Shown one piece after another: positions 48,801-61,194 of a stretch of 64,000 bases of DNA (the stretch's first letter is position 1; each line of letters opens with the position of its first letter). The stretch lies in the NCBI GenBank assembly GCA_017165825.1, contig CM029366.1, positions 23,224,342 to 23,288,341 on the forward strand. The letters run 5' to 3'. Position numbers and translations under genes: made by a program. This DNA comes from Hepsetus odoe (taxonomy: Eukaryota; Chordata; Actinopteri; Characiformes; Hepsetidae). The notes beneath the pieces were generated by a model that was given only the letters and a program-made list of their open reading frames with translations, was not told the DNA's origin and did not search any database.

Positions 48801-51800
48801 ATGAACTTATCATCCTAGCTGTTAACATACTTTTGCCAATTATGTAATATTAGATCTCTAAATAAACAGGCCAAGTATTATATTTTAGCTTATTTGATTC
48901 ACTGGGTTCTCTTAATTTACTTTTTTATACAAAATTCTCAAATAAAAAAAAATATAAATAAAGAAATTCACAGACTTTCAAGAACCACAGATAAAAAACA
49001 GAATTTGAATCCATACTAAAGCAACACTCACAGTTTGCTTATCATGGACGCTTCTGCTTTCTTCTCTGTTTGGCTGTGAACTTGGTGTTTGGTGTGTTCA
49101 TGGCCATGTTTGTTGGTGGGGTCTTCAGCCAGGCAGAAGGACACACTCTTTTTAGAAGATTTATCTTCTTTATTTGCTCTGGAAGGCTTACACAATACCT
49201 GCTGCTTCCAGCGGATGGCACACCTCCTTACCACTGCCTGCAACCGGCGAGAATTCTATGTACACCAACAAAACACACCACGTTTCATTTTTTCCCCCCA
49301 TTCAGTGACTTAATGGCACTAGCAAACAACATACAAAATGATACGCACACACATGCATACCTGCTCGTGGCTGTGCAGGGCCATGTTTGTGGAGAAAGAA
49401 CTCATATGTGAAGTGTATTTGAGAATGTGGGTAACACCCTCTCGAAGCAGTTCATCTCTGTAAAACTGAGCTCCTGCAGCCAGACGCCTTTCTTTCCTTT
49501 GACGATCAACAACCCAATGCCTCCATGCATACAACACCTAAATCAAAGACGTATTTAATGGGCACAAGGAATCTTGCACGCATAGAGAGAAGCAATGATC
49601 CCTACTAATCAAATCAAAGTGAAGTTAATGTCCTACAGTAGGTGAAGAAACTGAACAAGAAAAGAGGTTTGACTTGATAACAATCCTAAACATATCTTCA
49701 ATCTTGAACTAATTTAAGAAACCAAATTAAGGCTTTGGAATAGCCTGTACAGTTCTTTGACTTTTTAAAAATTGCTTAAGGTACCTTTGCCTGAAGATTC
49801 AGAGACCAGTGCCAGAGGGCAACCTCTGTCAGCTCCGCTTCTTTTCTCTTGTTCTGTAGCTGTAGAGCATCAAATTTATGTGCACATGTACTCAAAACAA
49901 TCTATAGGTACATTCTGTACATAAAGAATGGTCACAAATTATAGTAGACAACAGCTGAAAAAAAGGAAACAACAAATCAATTTGCAGGGTGGACCTGTAA
50001 CTCTACCTGTGCTTTCCAACAGATAAAAAAACGGTGACACACTCCAAGTCTGTGCAGTTCACTGCTCTTGCTTTTCATGGCCTATCAGGGACACATTATA
50101 CAACACATACAAATATAGGATGATTAAATCAAGGCTTACAATCTACACCCTGTAACTAAAGTAGGACTGATGGCCACCTGATAAAGTTTGCACTTGTGAT
50201 TACTGATGATCCAGGCGCGAAGGCTTTTTCTCAGTAAGACAGAGCGGCTATGTGTACAGGCTTTCTCAAGAGACAACCTCTCTTCTGTTACCTCAATTTG
50301 TCGCTGTCTCCACCTTTTTAGAGCTGCCTTCATCCGCACTATAACAGAACATACATGTTCACAGTTCTGATGGTCTCAGTGATGCAGATATAAAACATTA
50401 AACTTTTTCTCACTTTTAGGTCATTGAAAATAGTACTTTTCATAAAGGGTGATTTTCTTACAATCTAGCCAAAACAAATCTGAATTACTTTATTTATTTA
50501 TTTGGTCTCAGTATTTAAACAAATGATTAGTTGTATTAAAGGTGTGTTATTGCATGGCTGGCATGAAAACCTTCATTAGTAATGTGTCTTGCAGCGCAAC
50601 ATGTTCGTGATTTTTGACATTAAAACAAATTAAAAAAGTTGAAAAGTGAAGATGCCAATAAGTAACTATGAAACTTTTACATTTAATATAGAAAGACCCC
50701 AGTAAATCTAGACTTGTAGAAATTTGTACCAGTTAAGGCAATGATGACGTGGTAGATTTTTAGGAGCGATAACACCAACAGTAGTAGTACAGTACCTTTG
50801 TTCATGTGAAGCTGAGCTTCTCTCAGTGCTTGCTCCTGCTGATGATGGTGAAACACTACACATGCTGTTTGCTGATGCCATGCTAACAGAACCTGTGCAT
50901 AAAAATCACAACTTTAAATAGAAAGAATATTGAAAGAATATGGATTTTAAATATGGATTCAAAAATGCAGGTTATGATTAAGAGATAGAAAAGGTGTTTT
51001 TATACTGAGGTTATGAATAACCTGATTCAATACTTAAATTAGAAACACACAGTAGCATCTCAGCAGCTTTATGCGATGAGTCAAGAGCACCTTTAGGAGT
51101 AGGTAGTGTTGATAATGGCCATTTGCTCTCCTCTCTTTTTCTCTCTCTTGAACTGCAAAATGGACATTCCTCCTCCACAAACCCAGCATAGTTCTGCAGT
51201 ACATAAATGTTTTGAGTGAAAGTGGAAAGCTATAATCTATACAAAACAGTAGCAATTCAAAAGTAATACCTGGCAAGATGTTGCTGATGTTGTTGGTAAA
51301 GGTCCTCTGCTCTTTGGTTGATGAGCTGGGCCTGCCAATGATATTGCTATAGGTGCAAACATACACATGCACAAAATAATTATTCTCAAAAGACATACTT
51401 GGATAGCAACAGGATTGCAGTACAGGATTAAAGAGTTTTTATATTGGTGCACACTTCTTGTTTTCAGATTAAGTTCAATTGCTGTAAATGAGGATAGTCA
51501 GTGTTAATGATGCAAATCTTTATACTTCCACCAAATGGTAAATGTTAATGGTGCCGCCTTTGGAATTATGTAAGGTAAATGAGTGATTTACAAGCCTGTT
51601 CCATTAGGTTCTTTGTTAAATAAGCCTGTATAGAATACATCAAACAAATTCAACATTGATATTTTTTTCATTATTCTTTTTTCCCCACCTTTGTTTTCAT
51701 AAAAATTATTTTCATAGTGTGATCTTAGTTTTCTGCCCTCAAAATTTATAGGAATTATTTCAGGTAAAACATTATTAAAAGTATTAACTTTTAAAAAGGC

Positions 51801-54800
51801 TTACTCCAACAAATGTCCATTATCCTGAAATTATTTTGTTGTTATACCATCAAGAACACTAACGCATTGAGAACACTTTTTTTTGGGAGTGTGTATCTCT
51901 GGTAGGTATTACTCTACCTTCCATTTTTGAAGCATGTGATTAAGTAATCTCCTTTCATGGTGCTGATCAATTTGTGCAGTTTGTCTGATCTTCTGTCTTC
52001 TTTGTTCTACATACTGAAATCAGACCAACAACCACAATTATTTATTTACAAGACATTTTGAATTTTTCTGCAACTGTCAAAACATATAACCAGTATGTAA
52101 CCAGACAAAAGGCAACTACACCTCACGCCAGCTACTCAGAGCTCCTCTCATGCACCGCAGGCGATCATGATCTTCTGCCTGCTCAAAACGCCTCTGACTG
52201 GAATCCAACAACCAAACATTTCAGGTACACAACTTCAAAGTTAGCTCAGTACAATCACTGAAGGCCCATTGTGCATAATTTAAATTTCTGTGCTCTACCT
52301 GTTCCGTATTGTGCTGACATTGCGTCTCCACTGCTGCAAAGTCTTGTGTAGAAGAGTATGTGTGCAAAGTGTTTGAGCTTGGGTTTGTTTGAGCCTGTCC
52401 TCTCTCTGCTGCAAAACCCTGCAGAGCCACTTAGACCAGGCATGGGACATACACATTTGCTCAGCATGCAACACAGCCTGAAGTAAACATCAGGGAATAT
52501 TAGTTAATGAGAGTAATAATAAGCATCTCTGTGTCTTTCACACTTTTCTGTTGGAGATTACTGATTTGACCAACTAAAACAGTATCCATCAAAATAATTG
52601 CACAATTTTAGTTTTTTTTGTTTCAAAATGTGCAAATTTTACTTTAGGGGTGTATGAGTATGTAAGAAATAAAGTAAGAGAGAGCAGGAGATTAGTACAG
52701 TAAACATGTGCATGTCTGTATATATAATGATCATTTACCGTCCTCTCTGCTAGTCTTTGGTCTTTGTGATCTCTAAAATGTCCCCACCAGGTATAAAAGG
52801 CCCAAATGTACATCTGTTGTCTATGCAAACACAAAAGAACACCTTACAATAAAGTAGACATGCCATTTTGGCCATTTGGTGATAAAAGCTATTTAACGGT
52901 TTCTACTTTATTACCAGTATGCAATATAGGTACTTAAATTCTATTACTCCATTTGGCAGCCAGTACATAATTAAGGTGTGTATTATAGTTCAGAGACTTA
53001 CTGGTGAAATAGCTCGGCTCTTGCTCTCCTATTCCTGATCTCTGCTCTTTGTGCTGTAAACACAGTCCAGGATGATATACACTGTGGAAGAATGTGCTTT
53101 GCAAAGCAGGAGTCAGCTCGCGACTCTAGATCCTACAACCACACAGACAGAATAAGGGTCTTAACAAGTAAAGAGTATATGGTGCTGGTGTTAGCCTTAC
53201 TAATGAATGAACACACTGTTTTGTTCCTAACTAATTTTGGTCCAGATTTCAGTAAAGGTTGCAGATTCATATACAGAACCTTTCACACAATTATGTTTTA
53301 TGTGGCAGCAATCTTGCAGTTGAAGGTCAGTTACGATCAGCAGCTGGAATCAGATGAAGTCAGGTACCTGCATGCGTTTCTGCTCTTTCCAGCGCTGTCT
53401 CCATTGCTGAAGAGATGTTTTCAACACCAAGAGTCTGCAAATGAACAGTCTCATGAGACAAAAACTACTCTCTAAATATTCTAAATTCAGGGTGAATTTA
53501 GATCTTTTTTATACAATAAAAACAGGTACAAACAAAAGTGCTCCCAAAACTGAAATTATACTACTTTTGGAACATGAATTGGATAACTTTAACCAGTATT
53601 TTTGGAAAGTACTCATTAACTTCCACAGATGGTACTAATGCCAACTAACTCAGTACATAGTAAAGCTTCCGTCAACAAGTTAAAAATTAAAGATTTGCTT
53701 TGGTCATTCTAACTTTGTATTTATGTACCTGTGGTAGTTCAGTGCTACAGTAATCTGTGACTGAAAACCCTGTTCTTCAATTTTCTCCAAGCGCTGCTGC
53801 CAAAGGTTCCAATATCTCATCAGCATCTACAAAGAAAACCAAAGAAAGATTTATATAACACACATATGAAACAAATAAATAACAGCTGTACATTGAATTC
53901 ACTGGTAGCTACTCATTTACCTAAAGCATTATAGAACATGATTTGTTATAATGTATATGTAAAGATAACAATTTAAACATATAAGTTATTACACTGTCAC
54001 TATACACTATCACTTAATTGATCATCTTACAGTGTGCTGATAATGTTGTGTACTAAGGTTCTTGTTAATTCGATGAGTTTGACAGTGAGTAACATTCAGG
54101 AGAAATCCTTTAAATCCCAGACGCTAAAAGTTGAGAAAAAGACAGAAAACAGAATGTTTCAATTAGGTTTAATAAATGTTTGCATGGTGTTGCACAACAA
54201 GAATCATAATTACTGACCAATAGCTGAAGGTGCTGATGTTGAATGGCAGCCGTTTCTTTCTCAGCCTTCTCTGAACACATCTGGACATCTACAAAGCTGA
54301 TCAGGAAAGTGTAGCATAGTGTATTGAAAAAATTAATCAAAAACGGTATCTTCTAAAAGGCAGTATAATACTTTGACCTGTGTTTAAAAAAAATATTTCT
54401 GATGTAATTAATAAAGAAAAAAATGACGTGTAGCATAATTTTCATTAAACAAATGCAAGGATACAGTGTCTCCAGTGAGAAAAAACCTGCCGTTGAGTAG
54501 CACACTGTGCTAACTTGTCAGCAATCTGTCCTTTTTCTCTCTCATTCTGTCTGCTCTGCAAAACCCCACACCACACATCCCAGTGCTTTCTGACCAAGGA
54601 GCAGCACCAAACACGTTCAGCTAAAGCTGCAACATAAAAAGAATAGATAAACATAAGTTCATCACGGAAAGAGATCTTGCTGATTATGGACCTTAAGGAC
54701 TCTTCAGCTAGAAAAGAGCCTGCTAAACAAAACAAATGGAGATTTGCTCCTGAAATGTCAACTTCAAATAAAGGTTGATGATGAAATAAAAGGTTGTACA

Positions 54801-57459
54801 GAGTTACATGGTCAAAGCAAAGGTATTTAGAAAATTCCAAATATGTCTGCTGAATTTTCCTTCAACTCAAGTTAAAGGCTTACATTTATCATAATCAGTT
54901 GTTATCTATGAGGATGTGATAAATCTAGGGCTAAAGATCTTTTACAAAAAGGAAAAACCTGCTACCTTTTGCCTGATTTTTATCCCGCTTGTGCTGAGTG
55001 TATCTGATCACATGTTGTAATGCACATCTCTGGAGCCGTTGGGAGTAATGAAGGTGAGCTATAGTTTCTTTCTTTCTCAGACTAAAGACTTGCTTGCTTA
55101 CACTTTTCCATTGCATCCATACCTGTAAGAAAAACACATACTTAAAAATTAATTAATTAACTGCCTGTATTAAAATTGCTCTCAAATTAAAATAACCTTT
55201 CCGCTTCCCTCCACATGCATAACCTGTAGCACACTTGCACACAAACCAACACTTACTCTGCACTGTACAGTGGTAGCCCAGTGCTGCAGGGCTAGGTCCT
55301 CTTGGCGATGTTGTGCAAATCGTTCCTGTACTGCAGCTTTCCACACAGTCCACACCCACCTAGCAGAGGACAAACAGAACTGAAGGCATGTATATAATTT
55401 AATCATCACACACACGTGGAGCAGGGGCCAGCCATATCCAAAAACCGGTGAGCATTGTTGGGGACGGTGCCATGCTCAATGGTACCTCAGAGTAACCTAC
55501 TGATCCAAACCCCTGACCATCTAGCCATGAGACATAGTATCTAACCACTAAGCAACCACTACCCCACATATGAATATGAAGGATCATGGCAGAAAGACCA
55601 GATCTGAGGGAAAAGTAAAAATCAAATAAGACTTGTAAATAATAATAATAATAATAATCCTTTATTTATAATCCCACGAATGGGAAATTCGCTCTCTGCA
55701 TTTCACCCATACACACACATGTGCAGCAGTGGGCTGCTATTGAAAGCGCAGGGGAGCAGTGTTGGGGACGGCACCTTGCTCAAGGGTACCTCAGGGCAAC
55801 CTACTGGGAAGGGGTTCGAACCCCCGATCCTCCGATCATGTGGCTGACGCCCTAACCACTAGGCCACCGCTGCCCTAAAAGCTTTCTGCCCCGTGTAAAG
55901 TGAACATATCCAATAGGAACCGATGTGAAACTCACCTAGTAACAGTTAGACTTTGGTGCTTTATGGCTGCATCCCGCATCCTGCCTTTTAAACGTTGCAT
56001 CTCCACATAAACCTCCCATCCGTCCCATACAGCACGCAATCTATGGCTCTCCGCTACAACACAGCAGAAAACTATAGCAAACTATGCAAATAAACATGAA
56101 ACTGTAGAAAAATCGTGATTTAGTAAAGCAGTGTGTAATATTTATCCAATTCAATTCAATACAGAATACTTCACTCTCTCTTTAAATTCACAGTCTCAAA
56201 TTTTAATTGCAAGGTGAATAAGAAATGCATGCATAGTCAACCACAATTTTAAAGGTGCCCTTGCTAAACAGTTTACAGATGAAAACTAATTTGGGTTTAA
56301 TATAAATTTTTTCCATGCCAAGTTAAAATGAGTTTACTCCAAAAATCTGTTTTATACTTTGGTCTGTCTATTTATGATGTCACAAATTTACATTTTGCTA
56401 AGGAGATGCTAAAATAGTGCAGAACTAAACAATTTGGCAAATACATTTTTCTGAATTAGTGATTAAAGGATTAATGAAAGGATTCTGAACATCCTCAAAT
56501 TAGAGAAGAAATGCAAGATGCACAGTTTGAAAAGATGATCCTGAAAGCATATTTTAATTCAACAGAAAAATGTCACCAGAATCACCTTCTTTAGTTTGTG
56601 TGACAGTTTGACTTTTGAGTTGTATAACAGATTGAAGCAATGTGACAATTTCCATACCAAAGCTTATGGCAAGCTGTAGCCTCTTTTTTTCTTCTTTCCG
56701 AACTAATATATATTCACGCCAAGCTTGATATATCTTACTGTACAAGATATACCTGCAAATACAATTCAAAGAAGAGGCAGACATTTAAAGCAAGTGTTTA
56801 TCATTTAGCATAAAACCTCAACTGCAAAATGATGACCTTTTAGTTAATACTCATTATTATTATACCGACCAAATTTGTCAGAAAACACAGAACTCTTCTT
56901 CACCCACTTATAATGACAGTCTGCTCTAATGGTCAGGGTCCATTCTCTTCTGGCATGCCACCACTCATCTCTCCAGGCACTTAGAACTTTCTTCAAAACC
57001 ACTTTGCTATGATAAGACCTGGAGAAAGGAAAAATGCACCATTGGAATTAAAACCATTGGAAAGGGTAATTCTAATGTGAAATTAGCTAAAATCCTCTCT
57101 AGTACATATGTTCAAAATTCACAGTTCTCTGTATTGAACCTGGCTTGTGATGTAGTGACTCTCCCAAAGGTCTTCTGAATCCAGAGGTGAAGAAACTTTC
57201 GTGCCAAGAACCTAGATAAAGAGAAAAAAGAGAATTGGATTAGCATGACCCACAAATTGACCACTCCGACAGACTATACTGCAGCGTTCCAGATCTCAGA
57301 CCGTATCCTGAGCTCTTTTAGTCGTCCTCCCCTGTTCCATGTGTACCCAACCCGATAAGTGACTTTGCGGACTGGAGTGTGCCGCAACCATTTCTTCCCA
57401 GAAGAACCCCGTTTTCCAGTCTGGGGCCTTGCATTATACATAATCCTGGTCTTTGTGAT
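45897..57459 (-). CDS. sfi1: SFI1 centrin-binding spindle/centriole protein (5' end not resolved)
   Basis: Filamentous scaffold at centrioles that binds centrins through many helical repeats. Thirty-one coding exons fit in frame: 57302-57459, 57140-57211, 56908-57018, 56658-56752, 55936-56053, 55257-55359, 54966-55122, 54465-54626, 54218-54288, 54031-54123, 53729-53826, 53368-53434, 53002-53132, 52739-52820, 52299-52477, 52122-52197, 51918-52013, 51270-51346, 51091-51193, 50796-50892, 50178-50338, 50007-50081, 49785-49859, 49361-49537, 49032-49255, 48137-48232, 47600-47849, 47361-47442, 47062-47221, 46844-46946, 45897-46019. They encode 1223 aa. Human-like landmarks are GGRLKELRIR, ARKFLHLWIQKTFGRV, DEWWHARREW, VFSHWRHY and VVRRCAIRWKQQVL. 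Repeats place a Trp after a hydrophobic helix roughly every 30-40 residues. A proline/serine-rich segment and an acidic run (seven Asp) precede the C-terminal helix. The first listed exon starts in phase 0 with Met7 as one possible start; an upstream exon near 57.9 kb is possible. Confidence 0.93.
55410..55565 (-). repeat. divergent SINE family A copy in SFI1 intron
   Basis: Minus-orientation copy recognisable by GTTGGGGACGGTGCC and GGTACCTCAG and by a tRNA-like head ending CTAACCACTAAGC. More diverged than the adjacent copy at 55636-55875, hence probably older. Confidence 0.75.
55636..55875 (-). repeat. SINE family A, well-preserved copy
   Basis: Has an (AAT)n tail at 55640-55657, the phrase CCCACGAATGGGAAATTCGC, B-box complement GGTTCGAACCC, and a head ending CCTAACCACTAGGCCACCG. 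It is very similar to 22560-22795, pointing to recent activity of the family. It lies in the SFI1 intron between the exons at 55257-55359 and 55936-56053. Confidence 0.88.
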
Positions 57460-58110
57460 CTGTGAAAACACAATACAGAAAAAATATTCATTTAAATCTT
57501 AATGTTAGTATTAACCTATTACTTAAAACAAATAGCTCCAATAGGAGCCTCTTTCTGTTTAGCAGTGCAAAGACCACAACTTTGTGTTTAACGCTCAGGT
57601 CATGAGACTGATATATACTTTTCTGCATATACTGAGGAAAACACACTTTACATGTTATTCAGAGTCTCTGCGATATGTTCTGCTGTTTATAAACTTTGAA
57701 AGGAAAAGATATTACTATTTACTCTTCTGTTTCGGCCAGGCTGTTCCTCTGAGACACCCGATTACCGTGAAAGCGGCTCTTAAAGTACTAGCATACTTTT
57801 GCTTTCTACAAAAACATCTTAATAATCAGTGACCGAGCGAAGCGCAACTGAAATACAGAGTAAGTCACAAATCCGTCATCAGGCATAATTAAGTGCCGCG
57901 AGTGCGCCACGGCGAACAGGCTGTGCTATATGTTTACAGAATGATGTTTACTGAGTTGTGATTTTTTTTATCTGTCAGAACAACCAGTCCCCAGCCGAAA
58001 CAACAAACCATAACTGCCGCGTGAGCACAACTTCCGCTGGCGGAGTATCACAATAAAAGTTCTGCTGCAGGAAATTTGTTTACAATAATACAATATTATA
58101 ACCTGACTGA

Positions 58111-58125
<15 letters not shown>

Positions 58126-58171
<46 letters not shown>
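58126..58171. repeat. (CA)n microsatellite upstream of SFI1
   Basis: About 22 CA units followed by C9 and T11 runs, preceded by (CT)n. Read from the minus strand it is an A-G-TG compound repeat. Confidence 0.93.
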
Positions 58172-58172
<1 letters not shown>

Positions 58173-58949
58173 CCCCCCCCTTTTTTTTTTTGAAGCATAA
58201 ATGAAGGGGGATCCTGCAAGTGGCAAAAATCCTTGATCAACAATCAGTAAACCTGTTATTCTCTGAAAATCCAAAACTTAAACTGAATGAACTGCTGTAC
58301 AATGCAAAGAATTCTCACCAAAATCGCGGAGGTGTAATTCAGTAAGAAATAAAATTTGCCAAACTTGTAAAATGTATCAGTGTTTGAAGCAGTTACAGGT
58401 AACATCTGTTTGATGTTCAATGGAGTTCAAACTAATAAGGATATAAGCACATATATTTGCACACAGATTAATTCAATTTCATCCCTCTTGTTTTCATGTT
58501 CTTTATTTGCTTTAAGAAATATCACTTAGGCTTAGATGACATTTAAGGCTTAGATGAAGAGCTGCTAACATTTATCCTGATATTATTCATTTCTATTCCC
58601 AAACATTTCAAATTACTTTTGTCCAGCCTATTAATGTACCCCAAAGGATGAATAAATAAATGTTTGCAAAACTTACTGATCTGTTATATTCTTTACCTGC
58701 TTTGTATTAATTATTATTAAATGACTAATACATGTTTCTACAGGGAATCATAAGAAAATATAATGCCATCTGTCACATCTGTCAGGGACTTTGGTGTTTT
58801 CCCATCCAAAACTACATTATTAAAAATATTCAAAAGGGGGAATTAGAGATGGTAATGTGCAGCAACTTCATTCAAGGCCACAGCCATCAAGCGACAACAT
58901 CATATTTATACTGATATTGATAGTTATTATTATGGGTGAGATTGTGAGC

Positions 58950-59190
58950 ATATTCAGGCAGTGGTGGTCTAGTGGTTAGGAAGTTGACCCCAGGATAAGA
59001 AGGCCATGCGTTTAAATCCATGACCAGTAGGCTGCCCTGAGGTACCATCACTGCTCCCTGGGCACTTTCAATAGCTGCCCCCTGCTGCACGTTTGTGTGC
59101 ATGGGTAAAATGCAGAGGTCTAATTTCGTTGTGGTTCACTGTGTGTCATGCTGTGTTTCAGAAAGACAAGCATAGTCACCTTCAAGTGTG
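58950..59190 (+). repeat. tRNA-derived SINE, family A
   Basis: Head with GGTCTAGTGGTTAGGAAG (A-box-like), a mutated B box GTTTAAATCC, and body phrases GGCTGCCCTGAGGTACC and CTGCCCCCTGCTGCACG. It is full length but diverged. Confidence 0.82.
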
Positions 59191-61006
59191 TTATATCCTT
59201 AACCTGTTTATACTTATGCCCAGGTCTTCCTGTGATTTTTCAGTTCATTTGAGTTTATTGGGCATGTGTATGTTAACACAAGGTCATTGGTACAAATGAA
59301 TGCATTGGATGAGAAGGAACAGAAAACTCCACATTAAGAACATCAGTAACATATCAGTAAATAAATGTACAAAATAAAATAAAAGATCAGAACATAAAGG
59401 AAGTTGTCCACATATGATGGTCTTTGTTGTAGAAATTAGAAGGATTCCCAATTTATAAATGTATCAGTGCTGATATCGGTATGTTGGCCTTGATATTGCT
59501 CGGCATCGCGATCTAACAGCTCAGACAGTGACAGAAAGGCCCACCCCTGAGAGGAAGCCCCAAAACGCGGCGCCGTTTGATGATAGGAGTCCAGTCTAAT
59601 GCCTGACCACTTTTAGATGTAATTACACTTTCTAGGATTTTCGATGTGAATTTAAAATTCTCTATTTGCGTGCTTAATTTTATTAAACTGAATAGTGCGA
59701 CCAAAAATAAGTTATGAAGCCATATTTCCCATTGCAGGGAAGGCGGCAGTGGTCGCTATATAATCGCTGGCTGGGCCTTCACTCAGAGCCTGTAGTGATC
59801 TGGAGAAATTCGCCGCTGAGCGTCTGGAGACACAACAGAGAGAGAGGTTGAGAGACAGGGTTCCTTACTAAAGTAACCTGAGGTATACACTTTCATTTAG
59901 AGTTGTAGTTTGCCTATACTGTGCCTCTCAGCTCGATATCCTGCCGGAAATTGACACATACTAAACCCGATTGTTTAGGGCGCTTTGGGGGTTCGTTATG
60001 CTCAGTACTGGCTTAATCTAGTAGCTAAGCTAGACTGTTAGCTGTGTTAGCCGGGTAGCGTTATGCTTTTTTAACGATAACCTGTAAGCATCTGTTCACA
60101 TACTACTTAAATATTTTGGGTACCTGTTTGTTTCGCTGCCGAATGTTATAGACTGTTGTACACGAGAATGAGCGGTGGATAGTGTTAATTGTTAAACAAA
60201 CCTGATTGACGGCGTCGGTTTGTGAGCGTTTAGCTTGGCTGGACGCTCTGTAGCCGGCTAACGTTGACCGTCTTCTCCCGCTGGTTTACCGCTAAGGCTG
60301 TTTTGTGTTTTTTTGTTTTGTTTTTTTAATTTGGCAAAAATAGCACTCCAAATAAATTTAGGAGTAAAATTAAGCATTACCTAAGCCGCTATAGCCTAGA
60401 ATTACCCCAGTTCCGTAAGCGTTAAAGTAGAGCTAGCCAGGCTACTGTAGCATCTGCGGAGGGAGAAGCTCGGGGTGTCTTATTTAGAAACGGGTAAGTA
60501 TTAACTTCAACAGACAATAAACCAGTGTAGTATTGTAACTATTATTGTCTCTCATACTTAAATCAGGTGAGTTTAACCCCTTGCTGCTAACCGGTCTTTG
60601 GTAATGGCCGGCTGGACTCGGTTGATCCAGCTCATGAATATAGTGTTGAGTTTTAATATGACTGACGGTAAAGCGAGCAGCATTAAGCCAGCTAACAAGC
60701 AAATCCTGGTCAGAGTAAATGTTTAAATAAACCTAGAATTCTTAGTCTGCAACCTTTTGCTTCTGGCTCCTTAAATGATGACCTTTCTAGCAAACTTGTT
60801 TAAAGTTGAACATTTAAAACTGGTCTTGACAGTCTGTTACAATTTTACTAAACTATTTAGAGTAATTCTGTCAGCAAAATATCTTGATTGTTTATGCATT
60901 TCTGTTACACAGAGGGTTAGGGTTAATAATCTGTAGAATTAAATCTTAGCTATTGGTCACTTATTTAACTTCTTTCCTAATACTAGATTAATACATGCTC
61001 ATCTAT

Positions 61007-61033
61007 CTTTTTTTTTTTTTTTTTTTTTTTTTT
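61007..61033. repeat. poly-T tract
   Basis: Twenty-seven T in the presumed 5' intron of EIF4ENIF1. No attached retroelement was recognised. Confidence 0.85.
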
Positions 61034-61194
61034 AACTGTTCATGTTTAGAGCTGCAATCTGAGTATTGGTGCTTTGACTTGAGGTTTTACTTTCTCCTTT
61101 GGTTGTTCCAGTGGAATGATGTCTACATTACTTATCAACAGGTGTTAGGAGTGTCTAAAGAAGCTTTACTTTGACTTGGCCTCTTGCTTCAGTC

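Larger units (their letters stand above)
57460..61194. promoter_or_regulatory. head-to-head spacer between SFI1 and EIF4ENIF1
   Basis: Holds both promoters. A CG-richer segment at about 57830-58050 is the likely SFI1 5' region. For EIF4ENIF1, CTATATAA at 59756-59763 is followed by a plausible untranslated exon that ends at a donor (CCTGAG then GTATAC) at 59882-59883. SFI1 and EIF4ENIF1 are also adjacent and divergent on human 22q12. Repeats inside are a (CA)n tract, a SINE and a poly-T run near 61007-61033. Confidence 0.6.

Noticed and set aside
53092..53475. A 127-codon plus-strand frame opposite SFI1
   Set aside because: It overlaps antisense SFI1 exons at 53002-53132 and 53368-53434 and has no domain or splice logic of its own.
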